From contig OY856188.1 of the NCBI GenBank assembly GCA_963693315.1, positions 244,633,926 to 244,697,925 of the forward strand: 64,000 bases of DNA. Direction: 5' to 3'. The number at the start of each line of letters is the position of its first letter. The first letter of the stretch is position 1. This stretch comes from Diogma glabrata. Lineage: Eukaryota > Arthropoda > Insecta > Diptera > Cylindrotomidae. This document shows positions 31,877 through 41,021 of the stretch, piece after piece. A program made the translations under genes and the position numbers. The notes under the pieces are model-generated. The model ran no database searches, was not told the origin of the DNA, and was given only the letters and a program-made list of their open reading frames with translations.

Positions 31877-33507
31877 GTGTTGGGTTGTTATTTGCAAACC
31901 TGTTATTAAACAACTGTTATTTGAAAAAAGCAGTAACGAACTGTTGCGCATAAACAAAAATAACAGATACAAGAACTGTTTTATAATAACAGTTGTAGAA
32001 AATAACAGTCGATAACAGTTGTTATTTTTAAACATGTTGCCTAACCGCTGTCGTTTAAAAAAGCAGTCTTTGACTTTCGACTGCTGTGTTTATTGTAAAA
32101 CAACAGTACAAAATAAATAACAACAGCTTAGTAGGTTGTTATTTAAACAGTTAAAGATTAATAGGGAATAAGATTTTGTTGGCAGATAGTTATTTTAAAA
32201 ATAGTACATTATGATGCTAGGACGTAAAGCTAAAGATTTTGGACGGATGTGGAGTTTGCAAATCGAGGCGCTAGCCGAGATTTGCACCCACATTAAGTCC
32301 AAAATAGCTTACGTCCGTGCATCATATACTATTTTTTATTCGCCGCAAGCAAAATATTTTAAGAAAAGTTGTTTATTCTAAATTAAAATTACAAATTTTC
32401 ATAAATTTTAAAATCAAAATATGTGGAACAAGTAACCTTTGAAAAAATATTTATTATTTTTTCCAAATTCTATGACAACAAATGATAACAACTATTTTAA
32501 TTGGATAATGAAATTTTGAATTTGCGGGTTGCTTTGATAAAAAATTTATTTTTCATAGAATTTAAACAAATACAAATGCTTTTTACTTTTTTGGACGTAG
32601 CTATGACGACAAAATAAATAGCTGAAAAGTGATACTTTAAAGCCGCAAATCACAGTAATAAAGTAACACTTTAATATATAGGCGAATAAAAAAATATATA
32701 TATACTTTGAGATTTTTTTTATAATATTTTTGTTTTTCTTTTCTTTTAGTTTAATTTGTTAAAATTTGTATGAAAATAAGTGATATGAATGTGATAATCG
32801 ATATGAATATAAAATAGCTTAGTCTACTAAAAATAACAACAATTCGATACATTTTTTTTAGATAATACAGTTACTTCAGACAAATCAAACACGACTTTAT
32901 TATGTTTTTTACTGTTTTAATAAAAAAAAAACGTAGATTTGCCCTTATCAGTCGGAATATGTAGAAATAAAATTTATATAAAATTAATTAATTAATATAA
33001 ATAAAAATCGAAAAAAAATTAGTTAATTTATATTTATTTATTTATTTTAATTTTAACTAAATTCGTTCAATAAATTATTTTAAATAAATAACAATAAATA
33101 ATTTTATTTATTTCATAATTTAATTCATGCATAGCAAATTAACAATTATTCATTATTAAATTATTTACCAAAATAGAGATCATTATCTAAAATTTTTCTT
33201 TTCTTATCAAACAATTCAATTTCCGAAAACTAACCAGAATAAAACAAACAAAAATATGTATGTATGTACACTACAGTACGGTAAACGGATAGTTAAAATA
33301 AAATAGATTTTATTTTTTTCCTTTTTACATTGAACGAAAAAAAATAAAAGTAAAAAATATAAAATCTACAATATACGAACGTGGTAGAAACAGAAATGAA
33401 AAAAAAATAACAACTGTTATTTCTAACCTGTTATTTAAAACAGTTGTTTTTAAATAGCAACAACAGTTGTTTATGTTATTTAAAAATAACAGTTTTGCCC
33501 ATCACTA
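31877..33507. mobile_element. Non-autonomous hAT-type element inside the left PLE
   Basis: It interrupts the PLE endonuclease between MTKQYLK and SRIYQH. The flanks repeat ATTTTAA (31870-31876 and 33508-33514), while the right PLE copy has it once. The right end, inverted, reads TAGTGATGGGC and the left end GTGTTGGG, the hAT-style terminus. The ends are crowded with AACAACTGTTATT/AACAGTTGTT words on both strands, like hAT subterminal binding repeats. No transposase frame in about 1.63 kb. The duplication is 7 bp plus a possible mutated eighth base. Confidence 0.75.
32196..32337. repeat. Near-perfect hairpin in the hAT-type element
   Basis: The arms pair through AATAGTA, ATGATGC, GGACGTAA, ATTTTGGAC, TGTGG, TTTGCAAATC and meet at the self-complementary centre GGCGCTAGCC. 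The segment is more GC-rich than its surroundings. A similar design (centre GACGCGTAGCGTC) is at 54870-55008 in another hAT element. Confidence 0.75.
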
Positions 33508-33856
33508 ATTTTAAATATTGTTTTGTCATACCAATATATGATGCGTGACATTCACAAAGAACTTTATAAATCAAATTACTTTGTAAGCATTTTGGAATAG
33601 GATCCTTAAGATTTGAAAAAAATGTTTTAGAAAAAGACGAAAAAGCATTTCCAACAACTTTAATTTTGTATTTTGATAATCTTCCGGACCATGTTGGTTT
33701 TTTATAAATATCTGTTATTAAATCTCCGTTTGTTTGATGTATTACATTAACATCTAGGAAAGGTAATGTTTGATTCTTTTCTAGCTCAAAAGTAAATTTA
33801 ATATGATGATTGCAGCTGTTGAAAACGTCCAAAAGTTTAGATAACAGATAAGAGAT

Positions 33857-34606
33857 TTAATAACAGATATTTATAAAAAACCAACATGGTCCGGAAGAGA
33901 TCTAAATTTTAACTCACATTTACCAACTACTTATAAACGTAACACTGTTCATATTTTGGTTCAAAAAATAAAAAATATTTCACATTCTACATTGATACAA
34001 AAAAATCTTAACCAACTTCGTCATATTTTGAAACTTAATAGCTATCCAAAAAATTTTATTGAACGTGAAATAAGAAATGCTATGAATAAAGATAGCAGAT
34101 ACATCAGGAATCTTTCAACAGTAAACAATTTTGTTGCTATTCCCTACGTTTGTGGACTTTTCGAAAAAATTAGACATCTATTATCAAAATACAAAATTAA
34201 AGTTGTTGGAAATGCTTTTTCGTCTTTTTCTAAAACAGTTTTTTCAAATCTTAAGGATCCTATTCCAAAATGCTTACAAAGTAATTTGATTTATAAAGTT
34301 CTTTGTGAATGTCACGCATCATATATTGGTATGACAAAACAATATTTAAAATCACGGATTTATCAACATATAAATGATAGTAAAGATAACAACATTAATA
34401 AAATTGGAAAAAGTGCTTTATCGGAACATTTACATGAAAATAATCATAATTTTTCTTTGGAAGATGTAGTTATTTTAAAAAAAGAAAACCATTTCAGAAA
34501 ACGTAGTATTTTGGAAATGTTGTTTATAAAGAAATCTTCAAATCTTCTGAATATTCAAAACGATTCAGCTTATTTAGGAAATAGCTATAATTATATAATA
34601 AATTAA
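33857..34606 (+). pseudogene. PLE RT C-terminus and GIY-YIG endonuclease, right copy
   Basis: An open frame of about 250 codons with no stop: RT end (ITDIYKKPTWSGRDLNFNSH, LPTTYKRNTVHILVQKI, LNQLRHILKLNSYPKNFIER), linker, then the GIY-YIG nuclease (YKVLCECHASYIGMTKQYLK, SRIYQHINDSKDNN, SALSEHLHENNHNFSLEDV) and C-terminal ERK-like ENHFRKRSILEMLFIKK. The catalytic RT palm is missing, so it is a fragment. The endonuclease itself looks undamaged. Confidence 0.85.
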
Positions 34607-34866
34607 TTTTTTAGATTTAAATTTTAATTAACTTTATTCAAATTTCGTTTTTTCTTAACTTAGTAACAGAAAATGTTTTTTGAAATCGTAAAAATTTTTG
34701 AACATATTTCCGTTTAGTTTTTTCTTTTCTTTTGTATTATTATTTTTGATTGTTTCATGTAAGTTTTGATAATTTTTGGTAAAATATTGTTTTTTGCTTT
34801 TTTAATATTTTTTGATATGTTTTTAAGATTTTTTCATTTGTATTCATTTTGTTATAGTTTTTTACC

Positions 34867-34907
34867 ATTTTCTGAAGATGATATAAATTATATCGAAACG
34901 TCAAAAT
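34867..34907 (+). ncRNA. Candidate hammerhead ribozyme, right PLE copy
   Basis: Same 41-nt motif as at 19159-19199 but on the plus strand: ATTTT, CTGAAGA, T, GATATA-AAT-TATATC, GAAAC-GTC, AAAAT. Predicted cleavage would follow C34902. The ribozyme motif lies in the 3' untranslated part, as in described Penelope-like elements. The extra U and AU-only stem I make activity uncertain. Confidence 0.55.
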
Positions 34908-34964
34908 AAATTTTATAAATAAAATAATTAGGCTTCAACCAACGAATTTGTTTTAATTTGAAAA

Positions 34965-35640
34965 TTAAAATTACAGCCTACAAATATTTTTTAAAAAAAT
35001 AATAAATTATATTTTATAAGCAATAAGTTATTTTTAACTTGATCGATATAAATTCAATTCATAGAATTTTTCACTCAGTCAATCGTTTTTGTTTGGATGG
35101 TAAAATATTGGTTGAAATCAGAAAATGAAGCAGAATACACCTAGAGCGAATATTTTTCTCTTAATTGAACTGTCCAATTTGTCATCATATTAACAAAGTA
35201 ATGTTGCGTTGTCTGGATGTTCAACACTGGTGCTGAAGTACAAGTTATCTGCATAAAAACTGGAAAATTAGTAGTCAATAGCTTTCTGTTGTTGCAACTA
35301 ACGCTACCATTGTCTACTATCTTATGAAAACCAACCTTATGCCTAGGCTTTCAACGTTTCTTCATTCACAATTTCATAATCACCAAAAACGCATAATCAA
35401 CCGGCATTTCCACGTCGTCAATTTCTCACCCTTTCTCGCGAAATCGTAACCTTAATAAAGTCACAGGCTCTGAGAAATGCCGCATTCCTTTTCTTCAACA
35501 TTTCTCACAAGTCACAACAACCTTATGTCTGCATATTATTTTAAATCACAAATGGCGCAGACAATCATCATCCGTCTCTTTACCTTTTAGTTTAGTTCCC
35601 AAACGCGAAAGTCCTGATTGGCGACTTGGTGGGGACTATT
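34965..35640. other. Unassigned sequence right of the PLE pair
   Basis: No gene, repeat or transposon end is supported. Confidence 0.3.
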
Positions 35641-35649
35641 GCAGACTTA

Positions 35650-37770
35650 AGACAGTGACATATGATCAGATCAATACCCAATACCGCACATTCACAACTT
35701 TTCCCTCAATTCGCAAGAAGAGCCTACCATCAGTAAAATACCATTCCGAACACAGCCTACCATCAGTACAATACCAGTCCGAATTTTATATGGTTCAATA
35801 CATTCACAGATATGCTGTACTTCAAAATGGTGTTCTTCAAAAAAATTTATCTTGTCACTTGATTTCCAAATGGGTTTCGATAAAAAAGGTTGCCCTGTTT
35901 CAGGAATCATATCTGGCTAGGATATCCAAAGGTTTAGGTTGCAGTGGCTGTCATCATAACACAAGGTCGAAACGACATACTTGGAGCAGGTAGGTCCGTT
36001 ACAGTTGTCTCTAATTTCACTGTAACCCGGTGCCTGTGACTCGCATAATTTGGATAACTGCTTGGTTATTTCGTCCAGAGAGAAGCTTCATTTATCGCAA
36101 CCACTTCGGCTTGAAATACAATACCGAGTTAGTCTGTAAGACGAAAAAAAGATTAATGTTTAGAGTTTGGAGTCATCCGTAAAATTGTCCACCGTGTCCC
36201 TCTCCGCCAATCTCTCATGCCTCCCCTTTCCGAGAAAGACTGGAATATACGAAAGATTGCAGATTCTCTAAGGCTTATAGTCTGATGGAAATTTGGTTTT
36301 GCACCACATTCCCCTCCACCAAGCTCCACTGCCTCCTAGCTTTCCTAGATGGTATGAGAGCACCGAAAACGATTTCAAAGCATAAACTAGAAAGGATCAA
36401 GTAAACGGTTTTTGGTTGAGTACTTGCTCGTACAGAATTCTGGATTCTGATATTTGGTTGGCAGCTGAGTTTCCTATCCTGCACGGTATCTAGATATTTT
36501 GCATGTCCTTCAAGTACCAAACCACGCCCTTTCAATGTTATGTGACCAATATCAAGGCTCTTGTATTTTCTAGTGCAAAGAAACAGTTCTGGTTTTGCAG
36601 GATTAATTCCTTATCTACATTTTTTGGAGCATGTTAATGTTATTGCTAGTGCAATTTTCATTCGCTCCTTTATAACGTTGTCGGGAATTTTCTCTAGGCG
36701 TTTAACCTTAAAACCCTCTATTTGCCAGCTCTGTAATAAAGCAATTAACGCCATAGTTCCACAGAATCTGAGATAAGATTCCCTCTTGATAAATGCCACG
36801 GCTGAGATGTTACGTGGACTTATTCAGTACAATAGTGATCCTCCTGCTCCTGCAGAGGAAGTGTCCATTAATAGTAGGATATTATTATCCATATTAGAAT
36901 TAGTCCAGGTTTCATCTGATTTAAACAGATAGCCTGGTATTATTGGGTTGCTTGCAAGACTTTTCCTGAGTGTCGGAAAAAGCCTCCATAATTTCTCTTG
37001 GCCATTCGTAATGCTTTTATGTAGCGTTTAAGACCATTTGTATATATAGTTCCAGTTTTGTTGTTTCCTTGAGCTTGTGGGTATGTTATAGCTACCTTTA
37101 TTTATTTCACAGAGAATAAAGCTCTTAGGCTCCACCACGAAAGTTTTTGCTTTCCCCTAGGTTTGTTTAGTGGCAAGCAATTTGTTATAGCAAGAGACTT
37201 ATTAAACATAACCGTTAAATTACCTTCCAATATGTTGAGTTGTTCAACAGGCTGAAGGATTTCAATGCTATTTGAGAGAATGTTACCCACAAAAACTTCC
37301 CTATAGCATTTTCAACTCGTCCTTTGGTTTACTGACGAGTTGGATAGATAGATAGAATAGAATCGAAGCTGAAAGTGGTCTGAACAAGAATGTTCATCCG
37401 ACACCTTTCAATTGTTTACTGCAGAGACAAAAGTCACATCTTGGACTGCCGTTCTATTTCTGGTGACGAATGTTGGTTTGCATCCAATTTTGATTTGCCC
37501 CTTTCGTTGCTGTCTTATATCCCCCAGATGACAAGGTCAGCCTTCACATCACTGTATATGACGAATCTCTTGCGTATTTTCTGGGCTTTCGCGACACAAT
37601 AGCCAGAAGTTTCTGAGTCTGGATGCTGCGAGTTCTTAGAAATCCATGATTCCTGAATCAGTAAGATGAACTCAACCGTGCTTAAGAATCGGATTAGAAG
37701 TGAAGACGAGGAGGTTTTAAAGTGCTGAAGATAAGTTTTTTCCCTTACAATATGTTCCACTTTTAACGTA
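35650..37770 (-). pseudogene. Dead non-LTR retrotransposon of the I/R1/Jockey group
   Basis: Minus-strand remnants occur in the proper order. The endonuclease start is near 37700 (FLSTVEFILLIQESWISKN, then SGYCVAKAQK). The endonuclease end is near 37130 (KLSWWSLRALFS) with KRYIKALRMAKRNYGGFF near 37030. The RT C-terminus is near 36600-36450 (GINPAKPELFLCTRKYKS, HAKYLDTVQDRKLSCQPNI). RNase H-like pieces are near 36110 (VLYFKPKWLR). Stops and frameshifts are frequent, and most of the RT palm is deleted between 37000 and 36650. An RNase H after RT favours the I/LOA side, but the clade is not certain. Confidence 0.65.
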
Positions 37771-38355
37771 ATTTAAACGCAGTAGTTTCTCCCTCCACCA
37801 CAGTAGTGCTGCTAGTGTTGCTCGTTCGCTGTCCCAGACTGGTACCAATTTTAGGCAGACCTTCCTCCTTCGTTTTTGAGCCATTTACTCTTCTAGAGCC
37901 TCCGTTGACAAAAGTTAAGCTACTATCGTGGCAGAGGGTTTAGTTATTTCCTTGGCATAAATGTTCAGGTAGGAAAGCCGTAGTAAAACTCTCCATTAGA
38001 AATAGTCAAGTGGGAAAGCCACTCGTTGTTAATAACAACGATAACTTGAGCCGAGCTCCCTACTGGCCCTTCCTCTATCAATCTTCCAATTCTCAGACGA
38101 ATAATCTCAAGGATTAGGGTGTTAAGGTTCTACTGGGATTTTCTTTCGAGCTCTTGCTCTACTGGGAATGTGATGTCTTTTGACCACCTCAAGAAACGCA
38201 CCCAGTCATAACTCCACGTTACGTTCAAAGAAAATATTATTTGATTTAACTGTAGAGAAAATTCTGCATGTATCTGAATCAGTCGGGTTACTAGAGTTAC
38301 TGATAATTGCTATTACTACTATAATTATACTCCAGTTGCTTAAACCTTAGGGACT
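37771..38355. other. Unassigned sequence left of the Merlin gene
   Basis: No gene is supported. It may include the 5' part of the non-LTR remnant and the terminal inverted repeat of the Merlin element, which I could not identify. Confidence 0.3.
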
Positions 38356-39380
38356 TCACTCGTGCTTGAAACAAGTTCCAGGTTTTTGTATACGACACTT
38401 TTTCATAAAAATGTATTTTGCTAAGTGTGACGGAAAATAATCCTTCCTTCTACTTTCTGATAAAATTGAAGCTTTGGCACCGCGCCAGGAAGCTTCAATA
38501 TTATTAGTATGTGCATCAGTTGCCGGATCTTTAAAATTAATTGAATGATTGACCTTCAGATGAATGAATCCCTCATCCCCAAGACAATCATACGCCTTCC
38601 AATAATCAGAAACAATAGTGGTTCCTGGCAGTACCCACTCATTTATAATCGGCACAAGTGTTGCCGAATCCCGCCGTTCGACTGGCACCATGAAGACTTT
38701 GCCTGTTTCTTCCTCTATTCCACCGAATACCTAAATAAATATTTAAAAGATGTTATTTATAATTTCGCTAATCTTAGTATAGCATACACTTACCCACTGT
38801 CCTTCCACTTTGTGACCTTTATTGTACTTTCTTTTTCCAAACTTGGATTCATCTATTTGGACAGTTTTCCCCTCACCACCGATTTTCTCTTTTTTAATTA
38901 TCATTCTATCGTAAACCACTTCCCGACTAAAAGAAGACCAATCGGTAACCGTGGCTTTGTTTATTTCCAACTGTTTTGATATAACATGAAGAGGCACATT
39001 ATCACCCATAAGTTAACAAAGCTTAAAATTTGGAATAATTTGAAATGTGACTTTTCAAAAAAAGTTCCAGCTCTAATTGATATTAATGTGTTGCATGATT
39101 CCGATTTTTGTTTCCGTTTGAAAATTTTTTTCTGGTATTTCCATGCGTACTTATCACTTAAAAATTTTAAATATTAATTTAAAATTATAACCTAATTGAA
39201 TATAACATAAAATAACATGTTATATACTTACCGTTTAAAATCATATGGAACCAACTTAAGTGGATAATCACACTTAGGACACTTATAATTAGGTTCCGCC
39301 GGAATAAGTCCCCACTGTTGGATTTGTTGTATACAAGCATCACCTCTTGTGATATCTAATATTTTAACCAAGTTAAGCAT
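38356..39380 (-). pseudogene. Merlin-superfamily DNA transposase gene with two introns and one frameshift
   Basis: Exons on the minus strand: 39380-39232 (MLNLVKILDITRGDACIQQI, then a CxxC zinc-ribbon start CPKCDYPLKLVP), 39156-38794, and 38730-38356. Introns have GTAAGT donors and AAG or TTTAG acceptors, and the phases fit (CG|T and TGG|GTA). The product is an ISXO2/IS1595-type DDE transposase, the eukaryotic Merlin group: VQIDESKFGKRKYNKGH carries the first Asp, IVSDYWKAYD the second, and NNIEASWRGAK the Glu. A one-base frameshift between LSFVNLW and GDNVPLHVIS (near 39010) is the only lesion seen. All catalytic residues are present. The terminal inverted repeats were not found. Confidence 0.8.
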
Positions 39381-40259
39381 AATTTATATTAAATTTCAAA
39401 ATTTAAATAAACAATTATAAAAAATTAGATTATTATTAAAATTTTAATAGAATTTAGAAAAAAACAAAACATTAACTAATTAACTATCCAAATGGTTGCA
39501 AATAATTTTCAAATATATTTGAAAATAACGGTTATTGACAGTTAAATCAATAGAATGAAATTAGCTACGATGAAAATCATTCAATATTCAAATTTGAATG
39601 GTCTGGTCATTCTAATTTTTTAGAATGAAGGTAAGCAACAACGAAATTTGATGCATTTTCGATCAGGTGAAATATTTTAAGATATAATAATTTATAATAT
39701 ACTATTTTATTTTGCTTCTGCGACCTTGCAGACCTTCGATCAATAGCACCCCCCCCCCCCTCCCCCCCACCCGCACCCATCCCTGCATCTGATAACTACA
39801 AACAAACAATACCAATTATTAATAATAATTATGTTTTTCTTATTAATTATAATTTTTTTTGTTTACATCATCAATTAATTTTTTTATTAATTATAAATTT
39901 TTAATTTATTACATATAAATTAACAAGTAGAATCGACAAAATATGGAATTCTAAGAAATAAATGAAATTTTTTATATGAAATATTTTTTTTTCAAATGGC
40001 CATAACTTTTTTATGTGGTGTTTCCGCACTTTTATTTTAATCAATAATTACTTGTTTATTAATTAATAACCTAAATTATTAATTAAAAATTAAAAAAAAA
40101 TTTTTTAAGAATAGCTCCTAAACTAGGAATTAGCCTTTTTATTTATCAACTAAATTATTATCATCCTTACTATGGATATTCCATCTCTATTTTACTCAAT
40201 ATTGCTGCACATACAGTGGTTCTGCTACTAAACGTTGAGTTCGCAGCATAATATTAGTA
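39381..40259. other. Non-coding DNA with a poly-C tract
   Basis: No gene is supported. A C-rich run at about 39749-39769, broken by one T, is unusual in this AT-rich context. AT-rich DNA with ATTAATAATTAAT words follows to the MITE at 40260. Confidence 0.5.
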
Positions 40260-40740
40260 TAGTAGAATTTTTTTGCCAGCGAACACAAAATTTGTTTGTT
40301 ATGCGCATATTGTTTGCACATGCGCATGCACATGCGCATATTGTTTGCACATTCAGTGTCTCGATTAAAATATTATAAAAAACTATTGGGGTCCCATTGA
40401 AATGGACAAAAAAAACACATAAAATTTATAAATTACTATTGAAATTCAACCAATTATAATAGAAACCCAAAAACTAGTAGAAATATTAATGATTTTGTAG
40501 GAAATATAACAAAATTTTGATAATTAAAAATAATTATAATAAAAATAACGACGCCTATGGAAACAAATATCACAACAAACAAATGGTACGAACTAGAAGT
40601 AGAAATTTAACTAATATAATTGTTTTGAAAACAAATTTATCCCAAAATAAATAATACATCTCTGTTTTACTTTTTGTTTTATCTTTTTTCTCTTGCTGCG
40701 TCGTAGCTGTCAGAAATTCGCTGGCAAAAAAATTCTACTA
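40260..40740. mobile_element. MITE family A, copy 2, upstream of CROT copy A
   Basis: 481 bp with the same TAGTAGAATTTTTTTGCCAG termini, the same ATGCGCAT tandem near the left end and TA duplications on both sides (40258-40259 and 40741-40742). It is nearly identical to 8482-8963, so both insertions are fairly recent. The right end is about 280 bp before the CROT-A start codon and could affect its promoter. Confidence 0.88.
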
Positions 40741-41021
40741 TATTTGAGATTAAAAGTTGTATACAACTTTTTGGCAGACAATCTGAATTTAGGCAAATAC
40801 CATATTGTAAATCGAACATTATATTTGCTTTTGTTGTTATCAAAACTGTCATCAATTTGATTTGATTTGATATGAGTAGTGTAGTGATTTAATCTAGTGC
40901 AGTTACTACTCTGAGATGTAAAGTAGAATTTTAAGTGTTTCTCCAATTAAAAAGTTTTATATTAATATTTATAGTTTATTATTTTATGTTGTTGTTTCAA
41001 ATACCTAAACCGGATTAGAAA

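Larger units (their letters stand above)
19102..33857 (-). mobile_element. Penelope-like element, left copy, split by three later insertions
   Basis: Minus-strand PLE. Its own pieces are 33857-33508 (end of RT and start of endonuclease), 31876-31515 (rest of endonuclease and 3' UTR) and 19362-19102 (3' end). The gaps are filled by a hAT-type element (31877-33507) and an LTR element (19363-31514) that itself contains another. Every piece has an inverted counterpart in the right copy (33857-34964), which shows the uninterrupted sequence at both insertion sites. Relative to that copy, the left one also lacks about 100 codons: it jumps from KKPTWSGR to LSKYKIKVVGN. It is 5'-truncated. Confidence 0.85.
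31616..33857 (-). pseudogene. PLE RT tail and GIY-YIG endonuclease, left copy (interrupted)
   Basis: Coding pieces 33857-33508 and 31876-31616. The first encodes the RT C-terminal signature (IKFTFELEKNQTLPFLDVNV, ITDIYKKPTWSGR) and the start of the endonuclease (IYKVLCECHASYIGMTKQYL). The second encodes SRIYQHINDSKDNN to SYNYIIN. Penelope-like elements uniquely join RT to a GIY-YIG nuclease. The hAT-type insertion and an internal deletion disable this copy. Confidence 0.85.
33857..34964 (+). mobile_element. Penelope-like element, right copy
   Basis: 5'-truncated PLE on the plus strand, head-to-head with the left copy and joined near 33850 through AACAGATAAGAGATTTAATA. It is uninterrupted and supplies the empty-site sequence for the insertions in the left copy. 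The 3' UTR runs from 34607 and ends near AATTTGAAAATT at about 34964. Inverted paired copies are a known outcome of Penelope-type insertion. Confidence 0.85.

Noticed and set aside
31616..32035. 139-codon minus frame as a single protein
   Set aside because: It runs from the PLE endonuclease straight into hAT-type element sequence at 31877; the N-terminal half is an artefact of the insertion.
35655..35993. 112-codon plus-strand frame
   Set aside because: It overlaps the antisense remnant of the RNase H region of the dead non-LTR element and shows internal repeats only.
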